DNA of 64,000 bases, taken from contig NZ_CP011924.1 of assembly GCF_000238315.3 (NCBI RefSeq), forward strand, positions 2,334,501 through 2,398,500, read 5' to 3'. The translations under genes were made by a program, and so were the position numbers. Shown here one piece after another: positions 55,174 through 64,000 of this stretch. Under the pieces are notes generated by a model. It ran no database searches and was not told where the DNA came from. It was given only the letters and a program-made list of their open reading frames with translations. The DNA is from Pseudoalteromonas piscicida (GTDB lineage Bacteria > Pseudomonadota > Gammaproteobacteria > Enterobacterales > Alteromonadaceae). Each line of letters opens with the position of its first letter. The stretch's first letter is position 1.

Positions 55174-57843
55174 ATGAGCGTAAAGCGTATTAGCCAATTT
55201 TTTAACCCCCAATCCATCGCGGTGATTGGCGCCTCTAACAATCCTGATCGCGCCGGCTTTATCGTAATGCGTAACTTGCTACAAGGCGGCTTTAAAGGGC
55301 CCATTATGCCCGTCAGTCCAAAGCATACCGCCGTGCATGGGGTGCTCGCCTACAGCGCCATCAAGCAGCTCCCCAAAGTCCCTGATCTCGCTGTTATTTG
55401 TACCAACAAACAAACCTTAGTGCAAATCATCAATGAACTTGGTGATATTGGCTGTCAACATGCAATCATCATCGCGGCGGGGCTTGATAATCAGCACAAA
55501 CAACAATTAAAAGAAGCTGCCAAAATAGCGAAAGTCACTTTACTTGGTCCTAATTGTCTCGGTTTACTCATTCCTCACTTGGGTATTAATGCCAGCTTTT
55601 CTCATACCGTTGCAGCGCCCGGTAAGCTTGCTTTTATTTCACAATCGGCGGCGGTATGTTCAACCATACTGGACTGGGCACAACATAAAAAAATCGGCTT
55701 TTCTTACTTTGTTTCCGTTGGGGACTGCCTTGATATCGATTTCGACGAACTACTTGATTTCCTTGGACGGGATCCAAAAACCCAAGCTATTTTGCTTTAC
55801 ATTGATAATATCGACGATGTTAGGCGCTTTATTTCTGCAGCTCGAGCCGCTGCATTTAGTAAGCCTGTCATCGCCATAAAAACCGGAAAAACCAAGGCTG
55901 GCGCAATCGCTGTGCTGAATCACACCGGCGGCAATACCTCCGATGACGCGGTTTATGATACTATGTTCCAGCGTGCTGGTATGCTGAGGGTAAACGATCT
56001 TAGGGAACTATTTGCTGCCACTCAAACCCTTGCTTTACACCCCAAATTGCTGCAAGTAGAACAGCTGACCATTTTAACCAATGGCGGCGGCCCAGGCATT
56101 ATGGCCGTCGATACCTTACTACAGAACTCAGGCAAACTGGCGGTGCTAAGCGAGCAGACCAAGCAAGCGCTCAGCGCCCTGATCCCACAAACGGATCATG
56201 CTTGTAACCCTATAGATATTTTTGGTGATTCCTCGCCAAAACGTTACCAACAAGCACTAGAAATTTTATTAAAGGCTGACGAAGTCAAAAACTTATTGAT
56301 AATTCATACTCCTTCAGCGCTTGCGCCAAGTACCGCTTATGCCGAGATCATTGCACAGACCCTAGCCAAAATTCCAAAAATGGCACGCCCTTATGTGATG
56401 ACAAACTTTATGGGTGAAGAAGCGGCCTACGCCGCAAGGCTTGTATGCGCAAATGCTAAGATCCCAACTTATCGCACCCCAGAAGGTGCCGTTGGCGCCT
56501 TTATGCACTTGGTGAGCTACCGTCGAAACCAAAAACATCTCACGCAAACACCTGAGTCCTACAGTGATGAAGGCCAGCTGCAACACCTGCAAAGCAAACG
56601 TTTAATCAATGACTTTTTAAATTCAGGTGCCAATAAACTCGCGACCCATTTGGCTTCTCAGGTGCTGGCTAATTACGATATAGAATGTATAGAGACGCAA
56701 ATCGCACTCACCCCCTCAGAAGCGAAAGAGCAAGCTCAGCAGCTTGGCTTTCCCGTTGCACTTAAACTGATAAGTCATGACATTCCCTCTAAATCGGAAG
56801 TGGGTGGGGTTGCACTCAACCTCAACGATGCCGAAGAAGTAGAACAAACCGCATTTTCGATGTTACTACGGATCCGTGAGGCGGCACCCGAAGCTGAAAT
56901 AGAAGGTTTCTCTTTGCAACGCATGGCAAAACGCGCTGGTGGACAAGAATTACGGATAGCGGTAAAAACCGAACCCGGTGTTGGCCCTGTTATTTTACTG
57001 GGTGAAGCGGGCACCGGGCTTAATTTCTCGCAAGCTGCGGTGGCATTGCCGCCACTGAATATGAACCTTGCAAAGTACCTAATTGCAGCCGCCCATGATA
57101 AAGGCTTTATCAAAGAGCGAGCACTACCTGAAAAGGTCGATAAATATCGTCTATGCGCCCTACTCACTCGAGTGTCTCAAATGGTAGTCGACCAACCCGA
57201 TATCATTGATATGGAGCTCAATCCTATTTTGGCCTGCTCGGGTCAGTTCCAGGTGCTCGACGCCAGTATTACGCTAAGACGATACGAGCCGGTATCTGGC
57301 CGTAAGCGCTTGGCCATCCGACCTTACCCCAGAGAGCTGGTAAAAACCGTGACGTTAAAAGATGGCCGCCCCGCAACCTTGAGACCTATTCGTCCTGAGG
57401 ATGAAAGAGCGCACCAAGAGTTTGACCAGTCTTTAAGTAAAGAAGATAGATATCGCCGCTTTTTTGGTGAGTTGCCACAATTTAATCATAAACAGCTCGC
57501 CAAAATGACGCAGATTGATTACGACCGAGAAATGGCGTTTATCGTCACTGTGCCTAATAAATCTAGCTACCAAACGCTTGGAGTATCACGCGTATTGATG
57601 GACCCAGATAACCAAGTGGCTGAATTTGCCGTAGTGGTACGCTCAGATTGCCAAGGCCTTGGGCTTGGACGCATACTCATGGAAGCCGCTATAAAGCACT
57701 GTCGTAAACAGGGCGTGCAAAGCATAGAGGGGATCACCCTGCCAGAAAACAGCGGTATGATAGGACTTGCCAAAAAGCTTGGATTTACCGTATCTCGAGA
57801 TTTTGAGGAAGGCACCATTCAGATGGTGTTACACTTAAACTAA
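55174..57843 (+). CDS. patZ: Acyl-CoA synthetase (NDP-forming)/GNAT protein acetyltransferase, PatZ-like
   Basis: 889 residues, matching E. coli PatZ/YfiQ (886). Order: CoA-binding Rossmann domain (about 5-130, FNPQSIAVIGASNNPDRAG), succinyl-CoA-ligase-like domains (about 150-460, TNGGGPGIMAVD), ATP-grasp domain (about 480-700), and a C-terminal GNAT domain (about 728-885) with VVRSDCQGLGLGRILME as the acetyl-CoA loop. Enterobacterial homologues acetylate lysines of metabolic enzymes such as Acs. The catalytic His region of the ligase part (about NHTGGN, 248-253) is of the PatZ type. The start has AGGA eight bases upstream. Confidence 0.92.
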   Translation: MSVKRISQFFNPQSIAVIGASNNPDRAGFIVMRNLLQGGFKGPIMPVSPKHTAVHGVLAYSAIKQLPKVPDLAVICTNKQTLVQIINELGDIGCQHAIIIAAGLDNQHKQQLKEAAKIAKVTLLGPNCLGLLIPHLGINASFSHTVAAPGKLAFISQSAAVCSTILDWAQHKKIGFSYFVSVGDCLDIDFDELLDFLGRDPKTQAILLYIDNIDDVRRFISAARAAAFSKPVIAIKTGKTKAGAIAVLNHTGGNTSDDAVYDTMFQRAGMLRVNDLRELFAATQTLALHPKLLQVEQLTILTNGGGPGIMAVDTLLQNSGKLAVLSEQTKQALSALIPQTDHACNPIDIFGDSSPKRYQQALEILLKADEVKNLLIIHTPSALAPSTAYAEIIAQTLAKIPKMARPYVMTNFMGEEAAYAARLVCANAKIPTYRTPEGAVGAFMHLVSYRRNQKHLTQTPESYSDEGQLQHLQSKRLINDFLNSGANKLATHLASQVLANYDIECIETQIALTPSEAKEQAQQLGFPVALKLISHDIPSKSEVGGVALNLNDAEEVEQTAFSMLLRIREAAPEAEIEGFSLQRMAKRAGGQELRIAVKTEPGVGPVILLGEAGTGLNFSQAAVALPPLNMNLAKYLIAAAHDKGFIKERALPEKVDKYRLCALLTRVSQMVVDQPDIIDMELNPILACSGQFQVLDASITLRRYEPVSGRKRLAIRPYPRELVKTVTLKDGRPATLRPIRPEDERAHQEFDQSLSKEDRYRRFFGELPQFNHKQLAKMTQIDYDREMAFIVTVPNKSSYQTLGVSRVLMDPDNQVAEFAVVVRSDCQGLGLGRILMEAAIKHCRKQGVQSIEGITLPENSGMIGLAKKLGFTVSRDFEEGTIQMVLHLN

Positions 57844-57875
57844 ACACAAAAAAGATAAGGGATGCTGGCAACTTG

Positions 57876-58823
57876 ATGCAACTTCACATCAGAGAAAAAA
57901 CGGCTGCGGTGCTCGAGGCTACAGGGCAGTATCGAAAACTTGGGCGGGCAGTTGATATCTTCCTCATCACCCTGATTTTAACCAATGTCGTCGCTATCGT
58001 GTTGGAATCTGAGCGCGACTTAGCAACAGTTTACCATCACTATTTTCTAACCCTAGAGTTAGTAAGTGTGACCATCTTCGCCATCGAATACTTACTGAGA
58101 TTTTGGTGCTGTGTCGATAAACTTGATTACCGCCATTTGGATATACCTAATTGGAAAAAGCGCCTAAAGTATCTGATATCACCGCTGGCGGTGATTGATC
58201 TCATCGCTATTTTACCAACCATATTAATGGCCTTTATCACTTTTGATCTGCGCTTTTTACGTGTTATTCGATTACTCAGGATCTTTAAGCTGACGCGCTA
58301 CTCTCGAGCCATGCAGTTGCTGCTCGCAGCATTTAAAGAAGAGTCAAGCTCATTACTTGCTGCCTTTTTCATTATGAGTGTGGTGCTTATCATGGCCTCT
58401 TGCGGGATTTATCTTATTGAACACGATGTGCAACCGGATAAGTTTGGCTCCATTCCCAAAGCCATGTGGTGGGCGATGGCCACTCTAACCACCGTGGGCT
58501 ACGGCGATGTTGTACCAATCACCCCGCTCGGGCAATTTTTTGGTGGTCTTATCACTTTACTCAGTATGGGTATGGTCGCGATCCCCACAGGCCTCTTGGC
58601 TTCAAGCTTTGCGGACCAAATGCGCAAACGTCGAGATGCGTTCAATGAGGCTGTGCTGCATGCATTAGTCGATGGCGATGTCGACAAAAGTGAAAGAGCC
58701 CATTTAGAAGCGCTTCGTATTGAGCTTGGCTTAAGCCAATTGGAAGCGAACCAAGCAATTAAACTAATGAGCAGTCAACGCGTCCATCATATGTACTGTC
58801 GCCACTGCGGTAAAAAGCTGTAG
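57876..58823 (+). CDS. Voltage-gated-type potassium channel with TerB-like C-terminal tail
   Basis: 315 residues from the ATG at 57876 (a TTG one codon earlier is possible). Six membrane spans; S4 is arginine-rich at three-residue steps (LRFLRVIRLLRIFKLTRYSR, about 122-141). The pore filter TTVGYGD (about 206-212) marks K+ selectivity. After S6 a helical tail (about 250-300, LVDGDVDKSERAHLEALRIELGLS) resembles a TerB segment. The protein ends with YCRHCGKKL, half of a zinc-ribbon-like CxxC. The last codons form part of a hairpin shared with the next gene. Confidence 0.88.
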   Translation: MQLHIREKTAAVLEATGQYRKLGRAVDIFLITLILTNVVAIVLESERDLATVYHHYFLTLELVSVTIFAIEYLLRFWCCVDKLDYRHLDIPNWKKRLKYLISPLAVIDLIAILPTILMAFITFDLRFLRVIRLLRIFKLTRYSRAMQLLLAAFKEESSSLLAAFFIMSVVLIMASCGIYLIEHDVQPDKFGSIPKAMWWAMATLTTVGYGDVVPITPLGQFFGGLITLLSMGMVAIPTGLLASSFADQMRKRRDAFNEAVLHALVDGDVDKSERAHLEALRIELGLSQLEANQAIKLMSSQRVHHMYCRHCGKKL

Positions 58824-58839
58824 CCAAAGAGGCTACAGC
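58817..58839 (-). terminator. Hairpin holding both stop codons of convergent genes
   Basis: GCTGTAGCC, loop AAAGA, GGCTACAGC: a nine-base perfect stem. TAG of the channel gene (58821-58823) lies in one arm and TAG of the propeller gene (58833-58835) in the other. On the minus strand it is followed by TTTTT, so it terminates the propeller gene from inside the channel gene's 3' end. Confidence 0.75.
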
Positions 58840-61800
58840 GATGTTTCAAAGAGTAATTGCGCTACCTGTTCACCACTAATCGCCGAGCTGAAGCGATAGC
58901 CTTGATAATAATCAACTTGCTCAGCTTTAATTCGCTGATACTGTAGGTCGTTTTCCACCCCTTCAGCGACACATTTTAATCCCAGTCCATGCGCTAAATT
59001 TACACATGAGCGAATGATTAAATAGCTTTCAGGATCCTCAGCAATTTGTTGTACAAAGCTTTTATCTATCTTGATGACATCAATAGGCAATTGTTGCAGA
59101 TAGGTCAAAGAGGCGTACCCCGTCCCAAAGTCATCCATATAGATACGACAGCCTAGTGCTTTTATTTCTTTCATCACTTTCACCGCGCTATCAACGTTAG
59201 AAAGCAATGCGGTTTCCGTTATCTCAAAAGCTACTGAGTGACCAGACACTTTACTGCGACTCAGCGCTTGTTGAATATTATCGACCAAGCTCGAGGATTC
59301 AAAATCAATGGCAGATAGATTAATAGATATATACAAATCGCGCTCAATGGTTTGCCAGTGTCTCAATTCAACCAATGCCCGAGATAACGTTTGCAGGGTA
59401 AGCTCAGTAACTACGCCTGCATGTTCAGCTGCTAGCGCATACTCCTGAGCGCAAAACTCACTATTTTCAGGCCAACGTAATAGCGCTTCAAAGCCAAGCA
59501 AGGTATCGCTTTGTACATCGACAATTGGCTGATAATGATTACTAAATTCACCATTTTTGAGTGCTCGCATAAGCGCTTGTTCGACTTCACGAGAACGTCT
59601 AACCTTGCCATTCATCTCTTCGCGGAAAAACTGATAACTAGAAATTTGTTGTACATTGACATGCTCAAGGGCCGCCTTAGCCGCTTGATTGAGCTCAAAA
59701 GCGTCGGACGCATCATCCGGGTACATTGCAATACCTATCGTTGGTTGCATCTGCACAGTATGTCCAGCAGCCTCCAAAGGTGTGCTAAATGAGTGAACTA
59801 AACACTCTACATATTGATGCACCTTTTCAGGGTTATCGAGATGCTCCATCAGCACATAAAACGACTTATCATGCCCCGTTACTAAACTGTCTAATTCTCG
59901 GAAGCAACAGCGTAGCTTTGTTGCAAGAAGTGGAAGCAGCTCGGCCACAAAGTCTGCACCATAAATATCGTATAGATTCTGTAAGCGATTGAATTTGATT
60001 ACCAATAACGCAAAATGTGTCTCTTGAGCCTGCGACTGCTTGATTGCATGCTGCACTCTATCCATCAATAACGCTTTATTCGGCAACTTCGTCTGTAAAT
60101 CGTAGTTAGCGAGCTGATATAGCTCTTTTTCAGTACGCTTTTGTTGGCTAATATCGGTTAGCACCACGACATAACTGTATAGTTCGCCATCACCATTTGC
60201 CACGGCACTAATCTTAATCAATACGTCTCTTTCGTCACCATTAGGCAGACTAACGACTTCCTCTGAACTCAAGTGCTGATGTACTGCCAACGCCAACGTT
60301 TGGCGTAAATACATCATCCGCTTTTGTCTCGACATCCCAAGTTTTACCGCAGTGCTTGATGACGGGATAGAGTCAAGGTTAAAGGCATTTTGCATCGCAC
60401 GATTACAAGCCTGGATACGTAGTCTTTTGTCTAAGATCATAACCCAGTCACGGGTCTGCTCAAACGCAGCCCCAAATAATGCGGCACGCTCTTCAAATAA
60501 ACGTTCACGCGTTAAGTTGGTATAGGTGCCAGCCACTTGTGTGGGATTACCTTCATCCCACTCGAGTACCTTGCCAAAATCCTTATACCAACGCCACTGG
60601 CCTTTGCTGTCTTTTAATCGATAAGTACAGTCGATAAACCCTTTGTTCGTTGTGACGAACTCAAGCCACTGTAAACGGAACATGGCTCTATCCGAGGGAT
60701 GTATCTTTTGCAGGTAATCGTCCAAGCCGACACTCTCAAGCTCGTAGTCGAGCTCCGTAACTAATCGAGGCTGATAGATTAACGTACTACCCGCATGCCA
60801 CTCCCATACGCCGGAGTTACTTCCCTCTAGCGCCATTTTCAACCTAGCTTCGCGGTCTTGTGTTTCCTTATGAGCGGCAAGAATAAGTTGCTCAACACGA
60901 TACTTTCGATAGCTCCAAAGAGACAGTAGTAAGAGCGTGAGAAACACATATCCAGCAATCGCAACGGGTGAACGCCACGCGGGATAGTTTACATTAATGG
61001 TTAATTTTGCAGGCGGCGTATAATCGCCCGTTAATGGGTCTTTGGCCCACACTTTTAACGCATATTCACCGGGATTAAGTTTAGGAAATACCACACGATT
61101 TTGATTGCGGCTCAAGATCTTCTGACCACCAGATATTTGATACTCATAAATGATCCGATCCTGATAGCTAAATGCCATCGCAGAGAATGACACTTCGAGT
61201 CCAATATCGTCATGTTCAAGTTCAATGTGATCAAATTGCTTTAATCCAGCTTTTTGATTTGGCCGAGAAATTAAATCCACGCTGGTGATATTAACATGAT
61301 CAAGTAATGGCTTTTTAGGCCGATTGTCATCAGGAGAAAACACCACAAACCCTTTTAACATACCATACGCAATGCGACCATCTTCCAACATCACGGAAGC
61401 ACCACCATTAAATTCATTAGAAAGTATGCCATCCTCGGTGGTGAATTGTTGTAAGTGCAAATTATCCGGATCTAGACGCCAAATTCCCTTGTGAGATGAC
61501 ATCCAAATCATTCCTTCTTTGTCTTGGCGCATTTCATACATCAAAGTATCTATTTTATGGGCTTTTAAATCGATGTTATAAATCGGCTCATAACCGTCTA
61601 GCGTCAGACCAATCAAGCCGAATGATGATAACGACAACCACAAGATATTATTTTTATCTATGGTATAGGTGGTGATATCAACCGCTAAATGCTTATTTGC
61701 CTTTGGCGCTTTATAGATCTCAGTTAGCGTTTCCAACTGCGGATCATATTGCAGCAATACACCAGCGTAGTAGTAAAGGGGTTTAAGCGGTTCGTTTGGA

Positions 61801-63299
61801 AGTGGTGGGTAGAAGCCATAAGTAAGAAACGGATCGACATTTTCAAATGACTTTGTCAGATGTGTCAGCTCTGCTGTATTAATATCATAAACGAACATCC
61901 CCACGTCACTATTGACGAAATAAAACTTACCGTCAGCTAACAACTCCCCTCCTTTCACAAAGGAGGTCAGTATCTCTTTATCTTCTGGGTTATTAGCCTT
62001 GGGTCTTGTCACTTCATGAGTAATAGGGTCAAAGACAAACAATCCTTTCACGGTTGTTAGCCAAAGCTTATTGTTATACTCCGCAATCTTCCAGATAATA
62101 AACTCTGAGAGAATTTCGTCACCTAAGTAACCCTTTAGAAACTGTTTGGTCTCTCTGGTTTTTGGATTATATCGTGTTAGGCCGTCATTCGTTGCTAGCC
62201 ACAAGAACTGATTAGATTCATGCATTGCCCAAACATTACTGTGAGAAAAACCCTCACCTTCAACGGTAAGATCGCTAACGTTATCAAACGCCAGCGTGCT
62301 GTCTGGTAAGTAAAATGCGCCATCTTCTTTGGTCGCAACCCAAAGCCCACCATAGTTGTCTTTGACAATATCGATAACGCTGGTATTTGATGGTAAAAAA
62401 ACGCTTGTAGACAAGCGCTTATCACGAACCGCATTACCATCTTCAATCGTGTAATAAACAAGACCTTTATCGGTACCAAGTAGCAAGGTGTGTTCATCAT
62501 GTCTGAGCATTTTCCATATGTTTAGCTCAGGAAGTAGCGTTTTAAACGGTACCTCTGCGTCAAAATCTTTTAGGAGTTGAGAAATATCTAGCTCGTACAT
62601 CCCCTGAACCGCTCCCACGAGCAAGGTATCTTGGTCTAAAATAAATAGTGATTTAGTATTTGTTTGATAGGGATGTGCAATGGGAGCAAGGTGGTCAAGG
62701 GGTCTTAGTTTTTTCGTTGTTAAATGATATGCAAACAAGCGCTCTGAAGTGGCGATAAACAAGATGTCTTGATGTTGATAAACAGCACGTATAAAACCGC
62801 TTTCTTCATCTAGCGGTAAAGTCACTTCACTCTCAAGTTTGCCTGTATGGATATTGAGGATAGCAACATCATTGGTGCGCACAACCCACATATGGTCATC
62901 ATCTTTGGTCAAAACGATATTGACCAAATTGGAATAAAACTCGTCCTCTGTGGAGGGGGGTTCTATGTACTTTCTATACTCGTCTTTCATCGGGTCGTAT
63001 CGCAATAATCCCGCGATCCCCGTGGTGATCCAAATGCCACCAAGGTTGTCCTGATAAATATAATTCACTTGCACTTTATCAAGCACACCATCTGGCCCAT
63101 TCACATCCAGCACTTGGTAACCGTCGTAACGGTTAAGTCCTCCTTCGGTAGAAAGCCACAAATAGCCCTGCTCATCTATGAGCAACGTATTTACGTAACT
63201 TTGTGATAATCCTTCCGCGGGAGAAAGTCGAGAAATTTGTGCAGCATTTACCAATGCAGTAAATAGGCAAATGCAAAATATAAAACACAGGCGAAACAT
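58833..63299 (-). CDS. Two-component-regulator-type beta-propeller fused to PAS, degenerate GGDEF and EAL
   Basis: 1488 residues. A signal peptide (about 1-19) leads into a periplasmic pair of beta-propellers (about 25-690) built from Reg_prop repeats such as GYLWLSTEGGLNRYDGY and GLWVATKEDGAFYLPD. A YYY domain follows (about 700-770, then a span at about 778-795). The cytoplasm has two PAS domains (about 820-930 and 940-1055). The GGDEF domain is degenerate: GHDKS at 1142-1146 replaces GGDEF. The EAL domain (about 1235-1480) is intact: EAL 1271-1273, EITETALLS, DDFGTGYASL. It should act as a phosphodiesterase for c-di-GMP, switched by a periplasmic ligand. In Bacteroidetes such propellers precede histidine kinases; here no kinase is present. 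Confidence 0.93.
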   Translation of the reverse strand: MFRLCFIFCICLFTALVNAAQISRLSPAEGLSQSYVNTLLIDEQGYLWLSTEGGLNRYDGYQVLDVNGPDGVLDKVQVNYIYQDNLGGIWITTGIAGLLRYDPMKDEYRKYIEPPSTEDEFYSNLVNIVLTKDDDHMWVVRTNDVAILNIHTGKLESEVTLPLDEESGFIRAVYQHQDILFIATSERLFAYHLTTKKLRPLDHLAPIAHPYQTNTKSLFILDQDTLLVGAVQGMYELDISQLLKDFDAEVPFKTLLPELNIWKMLRHDEHTLLLGTDKGLVYYTIEDGNAVRDKRLSTSVFLPSNTSVIDIVKDNYGGLWVATKEDGAFYLPDSTLAFDNVSDLTVEGEGFSHSNVWAMHESNQFLWLATNDGLTRYNPKTRETKQFLKGYLGDEILSEFIIWKIAEYNNKLWLTTVKGLFVFDPITHEVTRPKANNPEDKEILTSFVKGGELLADGKFYFVNSDVGMFVYDINTAELTHLTKSFENVDPFLTYGFYPPLPNEPLKPLYYYAGVLLQYDPQLETLTEIYKAPKANKHLAVDITTYTIDKNNILWLSLSSFGLIGLTLDGYEPIYNIDLKAHKIDTLMYEMRQDKEGMIWMSSHKGIWRLDPDNLHLQQFTTEDGILSNEFNGGASVMLEDGRIAYGMLKGFVVFSPDDNRPKKPLLDHVNITSVDLISRPNQKAGLKQFDHIELEHDDIGLEVSFSAMAFSYQDRIIYEYQISGGQKILSRNQNRVVFPKLNPGEYALKVWAKDPLTGDYTPPAKLTINVNYPAWRSPVAIAGYVFLTLLLLSLWSYRKYRVEQLILAAHKETQDREARLKMALEGSNSGVWEWHAGSTLIYQPRLVTELDYELESVGLDDYLQKIHPSDRAMFRLQWLEFVTTNKGFIDCTYRLKDSKGQWRWYKDFGKVLEWDEGNPTQVAGTYTNLTRERLFEERAALFGAAFEQTRDWVMILDKRLRIQACNRAMQNAFNLDSIPSSSTAVKLGMSRQKRMMYLRQTLALAVHQHLSSEEVVSLPNGDERDVLIKISAVANGDGELYSYVVVLTDISQQKRTEKELYQLANYDLQTKLPNKALLMDRVQHAIKQSQAQETHFALLVIKFNRLQNLYDIYGADFVAELLPLLATKLRCCFRELDSLVTGHDKSFYVLMEHLDNPEKVHQYVECLVHSFSTPLEAAGHTVQMQPTIGIAMYPDDASDAFELNQAAKAALEHVNVQQISSYQFFREEMNGKVRRSREVEQALMRALKNGEFSNHYQPIVDVQSDTLLGFEALLRWPENSEFCAQEYALAAEHAGVVTELTLQTLSRALVELRHWQTIERDLYISINLSAIDFESSSLVDNIQQALSRSKVSGHSVAFEITETALLSNVDSAVKVMKEIKALGCRIYMDDFGTGYASLTYLQQLPIDVIKIDKSFVQQIAEDPESYLIIRSCVNLAHGLGLKCVAEGVENDLQYQRIKAEQVDYYQGYRFSSAISGEQVAQLLFETSL

Positions 63300-63318
63300 A
63301 AAAAGCCGAGGTTGTTAA

Positions 63319-63744
63319 CTAGACGTAATACATTGCCACGAGTTGACGATTTTGTCCAAGATAACTAGATAAGCGAGAAGCAAGTTCAGGTGGTAGCTCT
63401 CGTGAATTGCTTTGAAACCCAAGTGCGCTGTAAAAGTCATGAAGATGACAGTAAGCAAAAGTATAAATTATCTGCTGTGGCTGCTGACTACGAAACTGTG
63501 CAATCACAGCTTCAATTAGTTTCTTCGCAATGCCTTGTTTTCTATGTTGTGATGCAACATAAACGCCCACCAGCAACCAATATCCGTCTACCGGTTGCAA
63601 ACGACAAGCCGCGATAATTTCATTGCTATTTTTTGCAACCCACACTTTGTCGTGTTTTGCTGCTCGCCCCCGCGCTTTGTTTGCTGCATAAAACTTATTC
63701 ACAAGCGGCGTCATTACGGCTGGGAGCAATTCAATTGTCAGCAT
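63319..63744 (-). CDS. GNAT-family N-acetyltransferase
   Basis: 141 residues from the ATG at 63744, coupled to the upstream gene by TGATG. Acetyl-CoA-binding motif VGVYVASQHRKQGIAKKLIEAV (Q/RxxGxG/A type) and the later FYSALGFQSNSREL are typical GNAT. The N-terminal HDKVWVAKNSNEIIAACRLQPVDG matches small acetyltransferases of unknown substrate. It is 19 bases upstream of the propeller gene and may be cotranscribed with it. Confidence 0.85.
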   Translation of the reverse strand: MLTIELLPAVMTPLVNKFYAANKARGRAAKHDKVWVAKNSNEIIAACRLQPVDGYWLLVGVYVASQHRKQGIAKKLIEAVIAQFRSQQPQQIIYTFAYCHLHDFYSALGFQSNSRELPPELASRLSSYLGQNRQLVAMYYV

Positions 63745-63947
63745 CAAGCAAGCATTAGACTCAGGTAATACTCAAACTTTTGCTTTAGCGTGTCCTGCTC
63801 AGACAACGGCCTTTGATTGATGGTGTCATAAATCGCTTCTCTACTTTTTTTGCCCCGTTTTATTTGGTAGGCCCAAAACGACGCCTCATACTCAAGTTGA
63901 ATTTGGTATTTTTCTTGTCTAGGTAGTAAACACAGGTTATAGCTCAT
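63744..63947 (-). CDS. DUF3283-family small protein
   Basis: 67 residues. The pattern MSYNLCLLPRQEKYQIQLEYEASF, then AIYDTI and ending FEYYLSLM, fits DUF3283, a small family of Vibrio/Alteromonadales with unknown function. Its stop overlaps the GNAT start (TGATG), so the two genes are translated together. The start ATG is near the right edge of the window, with AAAGG-type bases upstream (CAAAGGAAAGC is on the other strand), so the start is by family similarity. Confidence 0.75.
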   Translation of the reverse strand: MSYNLCLLPRQEKYQIQLEYEASFWAYQIKRGKKSREAIYDTINQRPLSEQDTLKQKFEYYLSLMLA

Positions 63948-64000
63948 TACGCATCATTCAATTTTAAGCAAAGGAAAGCTCAAGTGTATCACAAGGCTGT

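Noticed and set aside
1..64000. Mobile islands, prophage, CRISPR, tRNA or toxin-antitoxin loci
   Set aside because: No transposase, integrase, repeat-spacer array, cloverleaf or toxin/antitoxin pair was recognised, and the gene content is typical core chromosome.

Overview
This window is a chromosomal segment of a marine gammaproteobacterium of the Alteromonadales, most likely Pseudoalteromonas. The evidence is the AT-rich codon use (low-to-mid 40s % GC by eye), proteins that read like Pseudoalteromonas/Shewanella/Vibrio orthologues (NhaD, ApaG/ApaH, SurA, LptD, TIGR04211 SH3 protein, DUF3283), two c-di-GMP enzymes and a chemoreceptor, and palindromic intergenic repeats of a type common in that group. 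Almost all of it is core chromosome. I see no rRNA, tRNA, CRISPR array, transposase, integrase or prophage.

Layout. 1-5.8 kb: start of sixA, a pitrilysin-family protease gene broken by an in-frame TAA, a PAS-GGDEF-EAL protein and a small membrane protein. 6.3-12.2 kb: MmcQ/YjbR protein, pfkA, nhaD, a 2OG-Fe(II) oxygenase, a DUF368/PopT undecaprenyl-phosphate transporter and a DUF3530 protein. 12.2-21.5 kb: an envelope block, with djlA-murU-amgK (peptidoglycan sugar recycling) divergent from lptD-surA-pdxA-rsmA-apaG-apaH. 21.7-27.3 kb: chemoreceptor with a FliA-type promoter, tkt, and metK behind a probable MetJ operator. 27.3-38.5 kb: HDOD protein, ygiF/ygiM head to head, an outer-membrane barrel, an alanine/sodium symporter, ctlX with an AsnC-type regulator, an MscS channel, a YihY protein and a PhoX phosphatase.

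38.7-43.9 kb is the most distinctive part: a zinc-starvation island. A histidine-rich TonB-dependent receptor (ZnuD-like) is divergent from zur-pyrC2-folE2. The short intergenic region carries two exact copies of an 18-bp Zur-box-like sequence. PyrC2 and FolE2 are paralogues that can stand in for zinc-dependent housekeeping enzymes, so the island combines zinc import, zinc sensing and zinc sparing.

44-64 kb: an M3 lipoprotein peptidase, two large imperfect palindromic repeats, an M17 aminopeptidase whose start codon abuts a terminator-like hairpin, a CstA-family transporter, dinB with a clear LexA box, an aldo/keto reductase, a Nudix protein, an unrecognised TonB-like anchored protein, a NYN-domain protein, a SIMPL protein, PatZ-type acyl-CoA synthetase/acetyltransferase, a voltage-gated-type K+ channel, a 1488-residue propeller-PAS-GGDEF-EAL sensor, a GNAT enzyme and a DUF3283 protein. 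Many convergent pairs are separated by short hairpins, some of which include the stop codons.
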